58,979 nucleotides of DNA from Paracoccus luteus (GCF_004522155.1 NZ_SDEA01000010.1:1-58979), one strand, 5' to 3'. Positions 20,936 to 32,710 are shown, numbered from the stretch's first letter. Program-made: numbers and translations. The notes: a model not told the origin generated them from the letters alone.

Positions 20936-22273
20936 TCAGCGCGGGATCACGATTTCGGCCCGCAGCCCGCCCAGCCGGTCGCCATCGCTCAGCCGCAGCT
21001 GGCCGCCATGCGCGCGGGCGATGTCGGCGGCGATGGCCAGCCCCAGCCCCGCCCCCTGCCCCCGGTCGCGGTTGCGCGCGGCGTCCAGCCGGACGAACGG
21101 GCGCAGCGCGTCGTCGCGGCGCTCGGCCGGGATGCCCGGACCGTCATCCTCGACGGTGATGCGAAAGCTGCGTGCGGTCACGGCGGCGTCCACCTGCGCC
21201 CTTGTGCCGTGGCGCACGGCGTTGCCGATCAGGTTCTCTACGGCCCGGCGCATGGCCTGGGGGCTGAAATGCGCCAGCGCCTCGACCCCGCCCTGCATCG
21301 TGCCGACCGAGACGGGCTGCCCGCCCCGCTGCGCGTCCGCCACGACGGACTGCACAAAGGGGATCGCCGCCCGCGCCTCGGCCGGGGTGTCCTGCGCCGC
21401 GTCGCGGGCGTGTTCCAGAAAGGCGTCGATCATCGCGCCCATCTCGGCCACGTCGCGTTCCATGTCGCGGATCTCGTCATCCTCGGGGGGCAGGTCGGGG
21501 GACAGCATCGACAGGCCCAGCCGCAGCCGGGTCAGCGGCGTGCGCAGATCGTGGCTGATCCCGGACAGCATCAGCTTGCGCTGCTCGTTCTGGCGCTCGA
21601 TGCGGTTGCGCATGTCCAGGAAGGCGGTGCCCGCGCTGCGCACCTCGATGGCGCCCGCAGGGCGATAGGGTTCCACCCGGCCGCGGCCATAGGCCTCGGC
21701 GGCCACGGCAAGCCGGCGGATCGGGCGCATCTGGTTGCGAAGGAAGATCGTGGCGATGGCCGTCATCAGGGCCGAGGTCAGGATCATCAGCACCAGCAGC
21801 TGGTGGGGGTTCGACGCGGTCAGCCGGGTGCGCGGAAACGCCAGGGCAAACGGGCGCGGGCCGTCCAGGGCGACCACCACGCGGCGCAGGTCGGACAGAT
21901 CGACGGCGCGGACGGCGGGAATGCGGGCGCGCAGTTCGGCGATCACCACCCGTCCCGACAGGTCATAGAACACCCGCCGGTCCGCCAGACCGGGGGGCGG
22001 CGGCAGTTGCAGGGTCAGGCCCAACGGCTCGGCCACGCGCCGGCCCGCCGCCAGCGCCGCTGCGTCATCGGGGGCCTGCGCCACAAGATCGGCGACCAGC
22101 GCCAGTTCCGCCGCGGCGGTCGCCGACATCTGGCGGGTCACATCCTCGAAATGGCGCTGCAGGAACATGACGCCGACCACCAGCGTCACGACCACGACCG
22201 GCAGGAACAGGATCAGCGCGGCCCGGCCGTAAAGCCCGCGCGGCATCAGATGCTTGAGCCATGAGAAGTTCAT
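20936..22273 (-). CDS. EnvZ-like sensor histidine kinase
   Basis: 445 residues. Two transmembrane helices (about 14-34 and 155-175) flank a periplasmic sensor of about 120 residues; a HAMP domain follows. The H-box SGISHDLRTPLTRLRLGL (His near 240), N-box ENLIGNAVRHG, G1 DDGPGIP and G2 GQGAGLGLAIA are complete, so it should autophosphorylate. ATG 22273 has GAGG 6-9 nt upstream. No response-regulator gene is adjacent: upstream is a divergent hydrolase and downstream is lon. The signal is unknown. Confidence 0.88.
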   Translation of the reverse strand: MNFSWLKHLMPRGLYGRAALILFLPVVVVTLVVGVMFLQRHFEDVTRQMSATAAAELALVADLVAQAPDDAAALAAGRRVAEPLGLTLQLPPPPGLADRRVFYDLSGRVVIAELRARIPAVRAVDLSDLRRVVVALDGPRPFALAFPRTRLTASNPHQLLVLMILTSALMTAIATIFLRNQMRPIRRLAVAAEAYGRGRVEPYRPAGAIEVRSAGTAFLDMRNRIERQNEQRKLMLSGISHDLRTPLTRLRLGLSMLSPDLPPEDDEIRDMERDVAEMGAMIDAFLEHARDAAQDTPAEARAAIPFVQSVVADAQRGGQPVSVGTMQGGVEALAHFSPQAMRRAVENLIGNAVRHGTRAQVDAAVTARSFRITVEDDGPGIPAERRDDALRPFVRLDAARNRDRGQGAGLGLAIAADIARAHGGQLRLSDGDRLGGLRAEIVIPR

Positions 22274-22393
22274 GCGCGCCTCATCGCGCCAGACTAGCGG
22301 CGGGCGGGCGGCTGCGAAAGGGCGGGCGATGCGGCTTGCGCCCGGCGGCCGCGGGCTGTCTGCTGCGGCGCGATGGCGATCCCATAGGCAGGC

Positions 22394-23257
22394 ATGATGA
22401 CCGAGATACCCGTGCGCGTGCTGACCGCGGCGAACCCGTCCGCCCTGACCGGGCCGGGCACGAACAGCTTTCTGATCGGGCGCGAGGCGGTGGCCGTCGT
22501 GGACCCCGGCCCCGACCTGCCCGGCCATGTCGATGCGATCCTGGCGGCGGCGGGTCCGGGACGGATCACGCATATCCTTGTGACGCACCCGCATCTTGAC
22601 CATTCCGGCGCGGTGCCCCGGCTGGCGGCGGCCACGGGCGCGCCGGTCATGGCCTTCGGCGCGCCGGACGCGGGCCGTTCGCCAGTGATGGACAGGCTTG
22701 CGGCCCTGGGCCAGCTGGCCCCGTCCGAAGGCGTGGACCACGGCTTTCGCCCCGACGTCGTCCTGCCGGACGGCGCGGTGATCGAGACCGACGAATGGCG
22801 GATCGAGGCGCTGCACACGCCGGGCCACATGGGTTGCCACCTGTCGTTCGCCCTGGGTGACCGCATCCTGTGCGGCGACGTGGTGATGGACTGGACGACG
22901 ACGCTGATCTCTCCGCCCGACGGGGATGTCGCGGATTACCTGCGGGCGCTGGACCGGCTGGCGGCGCGGGGCGCGCGGACGCTGTTGCCGGCGCATGGGG
23001 GGCCGGTCCGCGACCCGGCGGCGCGGCTGGCCGAACTGGCCGCGCACCGGCGCGCGCGCACCGCGCAGATCCTGACCGCGCTGGAGGCCGGGCCGGGCCG
23101 CGCGTCCGATCTGGCGGCGCGGGTCTATGACATTGCCCCTGCCCTGCTGCCGGCGGCGACGCGCAACGTGCTGGCGCATCTGGTGGCGCTGGCGGACCTT
23201 GGCGCGGTCGCAGCCGATCCGCGGATCGCCGCCGACGCCATCTGGCGCAGGGCCTGA
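22394..23257 (+). CDS. MBL-fold metallohydrolase (LACTB2/glyoxalase II-like)
   Basis: 287 residues. The metal-binding motif THPHLDHSG gives H65, H67, D69 and H70; further ligands appear in TPGHMGCHL, the Asp of GDVVMDW and LLPAHGGP. A C-terminal helical winged domain (about 215-287) resembles the LACTB2 group. The substrate is unknown: ribonuclease or thioester hydrolase are both plausible. Two in-frame ATGs at 22394 and 22397 compete. The gene is divergent from the histidine kinase and convergent with ugpC. Confidence 0.8.
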   Translation: MMTEIPVRVLTAANPSALTGPGTNSFLIGREAVAVVDPGPDLPGHVDAILAAAGPGRITHILVTHPHLDHSGAVPRLAAATGAPVMAFGAPDAGRSPVMDRLAALGQLAPSEGVDHGFRPDVVLPDGAVIETDEWRIEALHTPGHMGCHLSFALGDRILCGDVVMDWTTTLISPPDGDVADYLRALDRLAARGARTLLPAHGGPVRDPAARLAELAAHRRARTAQILTALEAGPGRASDLAARVYDIAPALLPAATRNVLAHLVALADLGAVAADPRIAADAIWRRA

Positions 23258-23267
23258 GGGCCGCCGG

Positions 23268-24272
<1,005 letters not shown>

Positions 24273-24274
24273 TC

Positions 24275-25123
24275 CTATTTCTCCGTCTCGACAAGGCCCT
24301 TGACGAACAGCCTCTGCATCCCGACGACGACCAGCACCGGCGGCAGCATGGCCAGCACGGCGGTCGCCATCACCAGATGCCACTGGGGCAGGCCGTCAAC
24401 GGCGTCGGCCATGCGCTTGATGCCCGCGACGATGGTGTAATACTTGGGGTCGGTGGTGATCAGCAGCGGCCACAGATACTGGTTCCAGCCATAGATGAAC
24501 AGGATCACGAACAGCGCCGCCATGTTGGTGCGCGACAACGGCAGCAGGATGTCGCGGAAGAACCGCAACGGCCCCGCCCCGTCGATGCGCGCGGCCTCGG
24601 TCAGCTCGTCCGGGATGGTCAGGAACACCTGCCGGAACAGGAACGTGGCGGTCGCGCTGGCGATCAGCGGGATCGACAGCCCGGCATAGCTGTTCAGCAT
24701 CCCAAGGTCGGCCACCACCTTGAAGGTCGGCACGATCCGCACCTCGACCGGCAGCATCAGCGTGACGAAGATCGCCCAGAACGCCAGCCGGCGGAACGGA
24801 AACCGGAAATAGACGATGGCAAAGGCCGAGGTGATCGAGATCGCGATCTTTCCCAGCGCGATCGCCAGCGCCATGATCAGGCTGTTCAGCATCATCGGCC
24901 CGATGGGCGGGGTGCCGCTGGTGGACACGCCCTGCCCGAACATATGCGCATAGTTTTCCACGAAATGCGGGCCGGGCCACATCGGCACGCGCCCCGACAT
25001 GAAATCCGTCGCCGTGTGGGTCGAGGCGACGAACGCCACCCACAGCGGCATGGCGACAATGGCGACGCCCAGGATCAGCACCAGATGCGCCAGCAAGGTC
25101 AGGACAGGACGGTTCTCGATCAT
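24275..25123 (-). CDS. ugpE: sn-glycerol-3-phosphate ABC transporter permease UgpE
   Basis: 282 residues with six membrane helices. The EAA loop [20 protein letters not shown] contacts UgpC. The N-terminus [20 protein letters not shown] and the end GLVETEK fit UgpE. ATG 25123 overlaps the ugpA stop by 4 bp (ATGA), indicating translational coupling. The upstream in-frame codons belong to ugpA. Confidence 0.9.
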   Translation of the reverse strand: MIENRPVLTLLAHLVLILGVAIVAMPLWVAFVASTHTATDFMSGRVPMWPGPHFVENYAHMFGQGVSTSGTPPIGPMMLNSLIMALAIALGKIAISITSAFAIVYFRFPFRRLAFWAIFVTLMLPVEVRIVPTFKVVADLGMLNSYAGLSIPLIASATATFLFRQVFLTIPDELTEAARIDGAGPLRFFRDILLPLSRTNMAALFVILFIYGWNQYLWPLLITTDPKYYTIVAGIKRMADAVDGLPQWHLVMATAVLAMLPPVLVVVGMQRLFVKGLVETEK

Positions 25124-26001
25124 GAATAGGCCACCCGCCGTTCGACCCACCGGAACTGGATCACCGTCAGAACGATGACGATCGCCATCAGCACCACCGA
25201 CTGCGCCGCCGACGAACCGAGGTTCTGCCCGATGAAGCCGTCGAAATAGACCTTGTAGACAAGGATGTTCGTGGCCTGCGCCGGCCCGCCCTCGGTCGTG
25301 GCGTCGATGACGGCGAAGGTTTCGAACATGGCATAGACGATGTTCACGACCAGCAGGAAGAAGGTCGTCGGCGACAACAGCGGCAGGGTGATGGTCCAGA
25401 ACCGCTTGACCGGCCCCGCGCCGTCGATGGCCGCAGCCTCGCGCAGGCTGGCGGGGATGGATTGCAGCCCGGCGACGAAGAACAGGAAGTTATAGCTGAT
25501 CTGCTTCCACGCGCTGGCGATCACCACCAGGGTCATCGCGTCGGATTTCGAGCTGATGTGGTTCCAGTCATAGCCGATCCCGCGCAGCACATAGGGCAGC
25601 ACGCCCACCGTCGGGTTGAAGATGAACCACCACAGGATGCCCGCGACGGCCGGCGCCACCGCATAGGGCCAGACCAGCGCCGTCGTATAGGCCCGCGCGC
25701 TTGACCGCATCCGGTCCACCGCCAGCGCCAGCAGCAGCGCCAGCCCCATCGACAGCGCCGTGACCGCGACCGCGAACACCGCCGTCACCCGCAGCGAGTT
25801 CATGTATTCCGCGCTGTCGGTCAGCGCCGCATAATTCGCAAGGCCGACGAAGGTGGTCGAGATGCCGAACGCGTCCTGGCGCAGAAAGCTTTGCCAGATC
25901 GCCTGCGCGGCCGGCCACAGGAAAAAGATCGCCGTCACCGCAAGCTGGGGGGCCAGCAGCAGCCACGGCAGCAGTTGGCTGTTGAAGATCGTGCGTTTCA
26001 T
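25120..26001 (-). CDS. ugpA: sn-glycerol-3-phosphate ABC transporter permease UgpA
   Basis: 293 residues, six predicted helices. [20 protein letters not shown] at the N-terminus and the EAA loop [20 protein letters not shown] are typical of UgpA. It forms the heterodimeric channel with UgpE. The gene lies 55 bp downstream of ugpB, a normal gap after a highly expressed binding-protein gene. Confidence 0.9.
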   Translation of the reverse strand: MKRTIFNSQLLPWLLLAPQLAVTAIFFLWPAAQAIWQSFLRQDAFGISTTFVGLANYAALTDSAEYMNSLRVTAVFAVAVTALSMGLALLLALAVDRMRSSARAYTTALVWPYAVAPAVAGILWWFIFNPTVGVLPYVLRGIGYDWNHISSKSDAMTLVVIASAWKQISYNFLFFVAGLQSIPASLREAAAIDGAGPVKRFWTITLPLLSPTTFFLLVVNIVYAMFETFAVIDATTEGGPAQATNILVYKVYFDGFIGQNLGSSAAQSVVLMAIVIVLTVIQFRWVERRVAYS

Positions 26002-26056
26002 CGGATGTCCGGCGCGCTCGGATGGGGGCCGCCGACCGGCAGCCCCCGCCCCGTGA

Positions 26057-27376
26057 TCACTGGCTTTGCGCCGCGAAATCCTCGATCAGCTTGTTGCCGC
26101 GTTCGACGACCGCGTCCAGCGACTGCTGGGCGGTCTTGGAACCGGCCAGCATCTGCTCGAACTCTTCGTCGATGATGCCGCGGATCTGGACATAATTGCC
26201 GAACCGCAGACCCTTGGAGTTCTCGGTCGGCGGGTTCAGCGTGATCTGCTGCAGCCCGGTTTCCGCGCCGGGGTTCTGGTCGTAATACCCCTGCGATTTC
26301 GTCAGGTCATAGGCCGCCTGCGTGATCGGCAGATAACCCGAGAACTGGTGCCAGTCTGCCTGCACCTCGGGGCTGGACAGATAGCTGAAGAACTGGGCCG
26401 CGCCCTTGTATTCCTCGGCCGGGCGCCCCTCCAGCACCCACAGCGACGCGCCGCCGATGATCGAGTTCTGCGGCGCGCCCTCGACATCGTCGTAATAGGG
26501 CAGCATGCCGAAGCCCAGGTCGAAATCCTTGGCGTTGGCGATCACGCCCGCCCGGCTGGCCGAGCTGTTCATGACCATCGCGCATTCCTGGCTGTAGAAC
26601 ATGGGGGGCGCGTTGTCGCCGCCGACCGGGCCGCCGTATTTGAACAGGCCCTCGTCCGCCCATTTCTTGAGATTGCCCCAGTGCTTGACCTGCACCGGCC
26701 CGTTCAGCGTCAGCCGGGCCGTGGGGCCGCCGATGCCGTTCTGTTCGGTGCCGATGGGCTGGTTGTGCCACGCCGAGAAGTTCTCGGTCTGGATCCAGGA
26801 CACCCAGCCGGTGGTAAAGCCGCAGGGGGCCGCCCCCGAGTCCTTGATCTTCTTCGAGAACTGCTCGACCTCGGCCCAGGTCTTGGGCGGGGCGTTCGGG
26901 TCCAGGCCCGCCTTTTCGAACACGGTCTTGTTGTAATACAGGATCGGGGTCGAGCTGTTGAACGGCATCGACAGCATGTTGCCCGCGGTATCGGTGTAAT
27001 ACCCCACGACGGCGGGCAGGAACGCCTGCGGATCGAAGGCCGCGCCCTCGTCCTTCATCAGCTGATGGACCGGCCGGATCGCGCCCTCGGCCGCCATCAT
27101 GGTGCCGGTGCCGACCTCGAAGACCTGCACGATCGCGGGCTGCTGCTTGGCCCGGAACGCCGAGATCGCGGCCGTCATCGTCTCGGGGTAGGTACCCTTG
27201 TAGCTGGGGACGACGGTGAACTCGTCCTGGCTGTCGTTGAAGCCCTTCACGATCTCTTCCAGCTTGGCGCCCAGCTCGCCCCCCATCGCGTGCCACCACT
27301 GGATTTCGGTTTTCGCCTGCGCGGCGCCCATCGTGGCGATCAGTGCCGCGGCCGAGGTCATCAGAAGACGGTTCAT
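26057..27376 (-). CDS. ugpB: sn-glycerol-3-phosphate-binding periplasmic protein
   Basis: 439 residues with a signal peptide (1-21, cleavage after AQA). Family hallmarks are [35 protein letters not shown] and [20 protein letters not shown]. This cluster-B solute-binding protein captures glycerol-3-phosphate or its diesters in the periplasm and delivers it to UgpAEC. AAGGGA precedes ATG 27376. In other bacteria ugp responds to phosphate limitation via PhoB; I do not see a clear Pho box in the 328-bp upstream gap. Confidence 0.93.
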   Translation of the reverse strand: MNRLLMTSAAALIATMGAAQAKTEIQWWHAMGGELGAKLEEIVKGFNDSQDEFTVVPSYKGTYPETMTAAISAFRAKQQPAIVQVFEVGTGTMMAAEGAIRPVHQLMKDEGAAFDPQAFLPAVVGYYTDTAGNMLSMPFNSSTPILYYNKTVFEKAGLDPNAPPKTWAEVEQFSKKIKDSGAAPCGFTTGWVSWIQTENFSAWHNQPIGTEQNGIGGPTARLTLNGPVQVKHWGNLKKWADEGLFKYGGPVGGDNAPPMFYSQECAMVMNSSASRAGVIANAKDFDLGFGMLPYYDDVEGAPQNSIIGGASLWVLEGRPAEEYKGAAQFFSYLSSPEVQADWHQFSGYLPITQAAYDLTKSQGYYDQNPGAETGLQQITLNPPTENSKGLRFGNYVQIRGIIDEEFEQMLAGSKTAQQSLDAVVERGNKLIEDFAAQSQ

Positions 27377-27704
27377 GTCGGTCCCTTGTTTGTCGTGCGT
27401 ATCAAGGCGGTTGCAACAGGCGGAAGACTAGCGCCGCATCGCGACAGTTTGTTGACAGTCCCGTGAGGATGCAGGCTGGCACGCCTTGGCGCAAGCCGCT
27501 TGACGCGCCCGCGAGAAAGCCGCCGACGACGCCGGGACCGCAGCAGCCCGAAACGCGGCATGCCCAGAACTGAACTCGACACGCCCGACGGGACCGGACT
27601 TGCGGCGCACACCGGGCAGGATCTGTTCGCCTTTGGGCGCCAGAGGATGGCCGCCCGCCGTTTCAGCCGTGAACGCGTGGGCGCGTCGTGGACCCGCGCA
27701 ACGG
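27377..27704. other. Gap between cheB and ugpB; likely ugp promoter region
   Basis: 328 bp without a supportable gene. The ugp promoter should lie near the right end of ugpB. On the minus strand a short direct repeat, ACTGTC-AACAA-ACTGTC, occurs about 75 bp upstream of the ugpB ATG. I see no consensus promoter or Pho box. Confidence 0.35.
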
Positions 27705-28766
27705 TCATGCCCGACCGCCGCGCCCGGCCAACGCCCCGACGCCCCGGCCGGACGCGGCCAGGATTTCGCGGGCCATGTCATGCAGGGCGACCATGCGGTC
27801 CACCGCGCCCAGTTCCTGCGCCACGCGCGGCATGCCGAAGACGACGCAGCTTTGCTGATCCTGCGCCAGGCAGACGCTGCCCGCGCGGCGCATCGCCAGC
27901 ATGCCCTGCGCCCCGTCGCGCCCCATCCCGGTCAGCAGCACCGCCACGGCGTTGCCCCCCAGCGGCAGCGCGGATTCGAACAGCACGTCGGCGGACGGAC
28001 GGTGGCCGCCCCGGCGATCCGACTGCACCAGCCGGCAGACGGGGGCCAGACGCGCGTCGATGGTCAGGTGGGTGTCGCCGCCCGGCGCGATATGGACGTG
28101 GCCCGGCACCAGCGGCGCGCCGCTGGCGGCAAGCTGCACCGTCGGCGCCACGCGCGCGTTCAGCCGGCCTGCAAGGCTGGCCAGAAAGCCCGCCGGCATG
28201 TGCTGGACGATCACCGTGGGCGGGCAGTTCGCCGGATACTCGGCCAGGATACGCTCCAGCGCCTCGACCCCGCCGGTGGACGAACCGATCAGCACAAAGC
28301 GGCCGTTCCAGACGAACCCGCCTTGCGGCGGCGCTGGACGGATGCCCGCGGTGCGGCGCCCCAGTGGCGATATGCGCGCCGTCGACGCGGCCACCACCAG
28401 ATCGGGCAGCGCGGCAAAGGCCGTGGCCGAGGCGGTGCCGGCAGGCTTGCCCACGCAGTCGACGGCGCCAAGCGCCAGCGCCTCGATCGCGGCTGCGCTG
28501 CCGCCGTGGGTTTCGGTGGACACCATGATGACCGGCATCGGCCGCGTCGCCATCAGGCGCCGCAGGAAATCCAGCCCCGACATGCCGGGCATCTCGACAT
28601 CCAGGGTCAGCACGTCGGGGTCCAGCTCGGCCATGCGCTGGCGGGCGTGGGCGGCGTCGCGCGCCTCGCCCACGACCACGATCCGCGGGTCGGCGGACAG
28701 CGCCAGCCGGATCAGCCGGCGCATGGTCAACGAGTCGTCGACGATCAGGACGCGGACCGGACGCAT
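27705..28766 (-). CDS. cheB: CheB-type chemotaxis protein-glutamate methylesterase
   Basis: 353 residues. The receiver domain has D10, D11 and the phospho-acceptor D56 (LTLDVEMPG). The esterase domain carries the triad Ser163 (GSSTGG), His189 (VQHMP) and Asp284 (GMGRDG). It should demethylate or deamidate receptor glutamates. The C-terminus is Gly/Arg-rich. ATG 28766 starts MRPVRVLIVDDS; the upstream frame is unrelated. No other che, mcp or flagellar gene is in the window, so its partner system must lie elsewhere or it acts alone. Confidence 0.9.
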   Translation of the reverse strand: MRPVRVLIVDDSLTMRRLIRLALSADPRIVVVGEARDAAHARQRMAELDPDVLTLDVEMPGMSGLDFLRRLMATRPMPVIMVSTETHGGSAAAIEALALGAVDCVGKPAGTASATAFAALPDLVVAASTARISPLGRRTAGIRPAPPQGGFVWNGRFVLIGSSTGGVEALERILAEYPANCPPTVIVQHMPAGFLASLAGRLNARVAPTVQLAASGAPLVPGHVHIAPGGDTHLTIDARLAPVCRLVQSDRRGGHRPSADVLFESALPLGGNAVAVLLTGMGRDGAQGMLAMRRAGSVCLAQDQQSCVVFGMPRVAQELGAVDRMVALHDMAREILAASGRGVGALAGRGGRA

Positions 28767-28858
28767 GTCAGCGGTCTGCCGGCTGAGGAAACAGGAACAT
28801 GCGCCGCCCATGCGATTCGATTGCGCCCCGACGCTCGCACAGACCGCTGAAGAACCGG

Positions 28859-29611
28859 TTAAGCCGCGCCGATCCACCAGCGCCCGGTCAGCGCCAGCCG
28901 GGCAAGCGCGGCGCGGCGCGCGAACTCGGACACGGGGCGCGGCGCGCCCCCCGCTGCCGCGGCGTCCAGCACCGTCTGCGGCCCGACGCCCGCGAACAGC
29001 ACGGCGGACGCCGCGCGCGGGATCGGCCGCCGTTCCGCCGCGGCGCGGGCAAGTGCCGCGCGCCCCGTCGCCGCCAGTTCCGCCGCGTGGCCCGCGTCGG
29101 GCCGCGACCAGCCCATGCCCATTCCCCGCAGCGCGGGTTCCGCCCGCAGCCAGGCCACGATGGCCGCACCCTGCCCCTGCGCCCGAACCGCGGGACCGTG
29201 CCCGCCCAGTTCGGCGGCCGCCCAGGTCATCACCGCGCCGCCGGTCGCCGCGGCGTAATCCGCCGCCTCGGCCGCAGCGGCAAAGGGACGGCGCGCGGCG
29301 TCGCGGCGCCGCGCCTCGGCCAGCGCCGCGAACCGCGCGGCCCGGTCCCCCCAGGCGGCCCACAGCGGCGTCAGCAGTTCATGCGGCGGCGGCGGGCCGT
29401 CCGCCAGCCCGGCCAGCCGGTCCACCCACCACTGCACCCGCATTTCCGCGATCAGCGGGTCGCGCGCGGCAAGCGGCGTCCGCGCCAGTTCCAGGTTCAG
29501 GGCGTAAAGCGTGATCAGCCGCGGGCGCGCCGCGCGGGGCGCCATCAGCGCCATCGCCAGCCGGTCGGGGTCGCCCGTCTGCAGCGTGCCGGTCAGCGCC
29601 TCAAGGCTCAT
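28859..29611 (-). CDS. Squalene/phytoene synthase family protein
   Basis: 250 residues, all helical. The N-terminal DPDRLAMALMAPRAARPRLI and LYALNLELAR, then MRVQWWVDRLAG, fit the short branch related to NDUFAF6 (complex I assembly factor) more than true phytoene synthases. The two DxxxD prenyl-diphosphate motifs are degenerate: only the WWVDRL region keeps an acidic residue, and the second motif (usually DxxED) is not apparent. A non-catalytic role is therefore likely. ATG 29611 overlaps the cimA stop by 4 bp. It is the third gene of the cysS operon. Confidence 0.75.
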   Translation of the reverse strand: MSLEALTGTLQTGDPDRLAMALMAPRAARPRLITLYALNLELARTPLAARDPLIAEMRVQWWVDRLAGLADGPPPPHELLTPLWAAWGDRAARFAALAEARRRDAARRPFAAAAEAADYAAATGGAVMTWAAAELGGHGPAVRAQGQGAAIVAWLRAEPALRGMGMGWSRPDAGHAAELAATGRAALARAAAERRPIPRAASAVLFAGVGPQTVLDAAAAGGAPRPVSEFARRAALARLALTGRWWIGAA

Positions 29612-31218
29612 GCGGCGGCGTCGCGGATCAGCTTCCAGCGGATCGCCTCGACCAGCGCCTCGAAGCTTGCGTCCACGATGTTCGGGGACACGCCCACGGT
29701 CGACCACGCGGTGCCGCGGCCATCGACGGAATCGATGGTGACGCGCGTCACCGCGTCGGTGCCCGCGCCGATGATGCGGACGCGGAAATCGGCCAGCGCC
29801 ATGTCGTCGATGGACGACTGCCACGGTCCCAGATCCTTGGCCAGCGCGCCCCACAGCGCGTTGACCGGCCCCGCATCGTTGCCTTGGGCGTCCACGCTGT
29901 CGCTGACCGACATCACGCGCGCGCCGCCGATGCTGGCGACGACCACCGCCTCGGACACGGAAATGCGCCGCCCGGCGGCGTTCACGCGGCGCTCGACGGT
30001 GACGCGGTAACGCTCGACCTCGAAGAAGGCGGGCAGCAGGCCCAGTTCGGCGCGGGCCAGCAGCTCGAACGAGGCTTGCGCGCTGTCATAGGCATAGCCC
30101 TGATCCTCGCGGTCCTTGACGGTGGTCAGGATGCGGGCCAGCGCGGGGTCGCCCGGTTCGACCGCGATGCCGGCGCCTGCCAGCCGCGCGCGCAGGTTCG
30201 ACTGTCCCGCCTGGTTCGACATCGGGATCACCCGGGCGTTGCCGACCGCAGCCGGCGCGACGTGTTCATAGGTTTCGGGCGCCTTCAGGATGGCGCTGGC
30301 GTGCAGCCCCGCCTTGTGGGCGAATGCCGAGGCGCCGACATAGGGGGCCGAGCGCAGCGGGACGCGGTTCAGGATTTCGTCCAACCGGCGCGAGATGCGG
30401 GTCAGATCGGCCAGCGCATCCGCCGCGATGCCGGTTGTCAGGGTGGAGCGGAACGGCTCTTTCAGCAGCAGGGTCGGGATCAGCGTCGTCAGGCTGGCGT
30501 TGCCGCAGCGTTCGCCCAGCCCGTTCAGCGTGCCCTGCACCTGCCGCGCGCCAGCGGCGACGGCCGCCAGCGTTCCGGCCACGGCATTGCCGGTGTCGTC
30601 GTGGGTGTGGATGCCCAGCCGGTCACCGGGGATGCCCGCCGCGATGACCTGCGCCGTGACCTCGCCGATGCGGTCGGGCAGCGTGCCGCCGTTGGTGTCG
30701 CACAGCACGACCCAGCGCGCGCCTGCGTCCAGCGCCGCCCGCAGGCAGTCCAGCGCATAGCCGGGGTTGGCGGCGTGGCCGTCAAAGAAGTGTTCGGCGT
30801 CAAAGATCGCCTCGCGCCCCTGCGCCACGACATGGGCGACGGATGCGGCGATGTTGTCGAGGTTCTCGGCCAGGGTGATCCCCAGCGCCTCGTGGACGTG
30901 ATAGTCGTGGGTCTTGCCGACGAGGCAGACGGCGGGCGTCCGTGCATCCAGCACCGCCGCCAGCACGTCGTCGTTTTCCGCCGACCGCCCGGCGCGTTTC
31001 GTCATGCCGAAGGCGGTCATGGTGGCGCGCGTCGGGGGCGCGGCGGCGAAGAAATCGCTGTCAGTCGGGTTCGCGCCCGGCCAGCCGCCCTCGATATAGT
31101 CCACCCCCAGCGCGTCGAGCATGACCGCGATTTCCGTTTTCTCGGCGGCGGAGAACTGGACGCCCTGCGTCTGCTGGCCGTCGCGGAGGGTGGTGTCGTA
31201 GAGGGTGAGGCGGGTCAT
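29608..31218 (-). CDS. cimA: (R)-citramalate synthase
   Basis: 536 residues of the HMGL/DRE-TIM superfamily. [15 protein letters not shown] holds the catalytic Arg-Asp pair, [13 protein letters not shown] the metal-binding HxH, and [10 protein letters not shown] the conserved Gly-rich loop. A C-terminal LeuA regulatory domain (about 400-536) would bind isoleucine. It condenses pyruvate and acetyl-CoA to citramalate, the threonine-independent entry to isoleucine. The motif set and length match the TIGR00977-type enzyme. ATG 31218 overlaps the cysS stop by 4 bp. Confidence 0.93.
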   Translation of the reverse strand: MTRLTLYDTTLRDGQQTQGVQFSAAEKTEIAVMLDALGVDYIEGGWPGANPTDSDFFAAAPPTRATMTAFGMTKRAGRSAENDDVLAAVLDARTPAVCLVGKTHDYHVHEALGITLAENLDNIAASVAHVVAQGREAIFDAEHFFDGHAANPGYALDCLRAALDAGARWVVLCDTNGGTLPDRIGEVTAQVIAAGIPGDRLGIHTHDDTGNAVAGTLAAVAAGARQVQGTLNGLGERCGNASLTTLIPTLLLKEPFRSTLTTGIAADALADLTRISRRLDEILNRVPLRSAPYVGASAFAHKAGLHASAILKAPETYEHVAPAAVGNARVIPMSNQAGQSNLRARLAGAGIAVEPGDPALARILTTVKDREDQGYAYDSAQASFELLARAELGLLPAFFEVERYRVTVERRVNAAGRRISVSEAVVVASIGGARVMSVSDSVDAQGNDAGPVNALWGALAKDLGPWQSSIDDMALADFRVRIIGAGTDAVTRVTIDSVDGRGTAWSTVGVSPNIVDASFEALVEAIRWKLIRDAAA

Positions 31219-32705
31219 TGCACAGTTCGCAGCATGTTTGCCACGGCATCAAGGAGCTGCTGAGCGACTTTAGTATCGCGCGGAGTTACCCACTTGAAGT
31301 CGCATGTGGTCGTTCCAAGTTGGACGGAAATACCCAAATCCGTTAGACCGTTCTTAATCGCATCCGCGCGATTATAGTCGCTGACACGCCGCGCTTCTTG
31401 AAGTCTTCGGCCGATTTCTCCGAGCGTTTCTTTTATCTCTCTTTCGACAGCAGTCGGCATTGTCCAAGATCCTAATTCAGGCGCGAGCAATCCCAATAAT
31501 TGCGCAGAGGCGCAAAAGGAGGCTCTCAAGCCTATGAAATGGTCAGTGCTCCCCGTCATCGCTTCCTTCACCATGACGTGCAGCCGCGAGATTGCTGCCG
31601 ACGTGTTCAGGTCGTCCGCCAGTGCGGCGAGAACTTGTGGATCTGGATCTGATGAAGTTGTGCAATGCTCGACAAACGTATGCCATTCTCGCAACGTCGC
31701 CTCCGCCTCCCGCACCTTCTCCGCCGTCCAGTCCATCGGCTTGCGATAATGCGTCATCAGGAACACATACCGGATCACCTCGCCCGGTATCCCCTGATCC
31801 AGCAGATCCCGCACGGTGAAGAAATTGCCCAGGCTCTTGGACATCTTCTTGCCCTCGACCTGCAGCATTTCATTATGCAGCCAGACGCGGGCGAAATCGT
31901 CGTGGGGATAGGCGCAGCAGCTTTGCGCGATCTCGTTTTCGTGGTGGGGGAACTGCAGGTCGATGCCGCCGCCGTGGATGTCGAAGGACCGGCCCAGCAG
32001 CGCCTCGGACATGGCGGAACACTCGATGTGCCAGCCGGGGCGGCCACGACCCCAGGGGCTGTCCCAGCCGGGAGTTTCGGCGTCGGACGGCTTCCACAGG
32101 ACGAAATCCATCGGGTCGCGCTTGAAAGGGGCGACCTCGACCCGCGCGCCGGCGATCATGTCGTCGACCGACCGGCCGGAGAGCCGGCCATAGGCGGGAT
32201 AGGACCGCACGTCGAACAGCACATGCGCCTCGGCCGCATAGGCGTGGCCCGTGGCGATCAGGCGTTCGATCATCGCGATCATCTGGGGGATATAGGCCGT
32301 CGCGCGCGGCTCGGCCCGGTCGCTGACCTCGCCCCGGATCGCCGGGCGCAGCGCGCCCAGGGCGTCCATGTCGGCGTGATACCAGCCGATGGTCTCGGCC
32401 GTGCGTTCGGCGATCAGCGTTTCCAGCGGGCGCGCATCGCCGGCCTGCTGGCGAGCCAGCGCGGCCGCGTTGATCTTGTCGTCCACATCGGTGAAGTTGC
32501 GGACATAGGTGACGTGATCCGCGCCATAGACATGGCGCAGCAGGCGATACAGCACGTCGAACACCACCACGGGGCGCGCGTTGCCCAGATGCGCGCGGTC
32601 ATAGACGGTCGGCCCGCACAGATACATCCGCACGTCGGCGGGGTTCAGCGGTTCGAACCGCTCTTTCCGGCGGGTCCGGGTGTTGGTCAGCTTGATCTCG
32701 ACCAT
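31215..32705 (-). CDS. cysS: Cysteinyl-tRNA synthetase, with compositionally foreign C-terminal third
   Basis: 496 residues. The zinc ligand Cys30 lies in [10 protein letters not shown] and the HIGH-equivalent HLGN at 39-42. HIECSAMS and [11 protein letters not shown] give the other zinc ligands, and KMSKS is near 287-291. It charges tRNA-Cys. I start at ATG 32705 (AAAGGGG 5 nt upstream) and not at 32729. From about residue 338 to the end, GC falls from about 70% or more to about 50% by hand count, with a sharp edge near 31690. The DALR/anticodon region is thus probably a recombinant import. It is the first long gene of cysS-cimA-SQS, with a 13-codon leader ORF upstream. Confidence 0.93.
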   Translation of the reverse strand: MVEIKLTNTRTRRKERFEPLNPADVRMYLCGPTVYDRAHLGNARPVVVFDVLYRLLRHVYGADHVTYVRNFTDVDDKINAAALARQQAGDARPLETLIAERTAETIGWYHADMDALGALRPAIRGEVSDRAEPRATAYIPQMIAMIERLIATGHAYAAEAHVLFDVRSYPAYGRLSGRSVDDMIAGARVEVAPFKRDPMDFVLWKPSDAETPGWDSPWGRGRPGWHIECSAMSEALLGRSFDIHGGGIDLQFPHHENEIAQSCCAYPHDDFARVWLHNEMLQVEGKKMSKSLGNFFTVRDLLDQGIPGEVIRYVFLMTHYRKPMDWTAEKVREAEATLREWHTFVEHCTTSSDPDPQVLAALADDLNTSAAISRLHVMVKEAMTGSTDHFIGLRASFCASAQLLGLLAPELGSWTMPTAVEREIKETLGEIGRRLQEARRVSDYNRADAIKNGLTDLGISVQLGTTTCDFKWVTPRDTKVAQQLLDAVANMLRTVQ

Positions 32706-32710
32706 GATTT

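Noticed and set aside
27428..27781. Small minus-strand ORF between cheB and ugpB
   Set aside because: Arg/Ala/Ser-rich, lacks a ribosome-binding site and overlaps cheB on the same strand in another frame.
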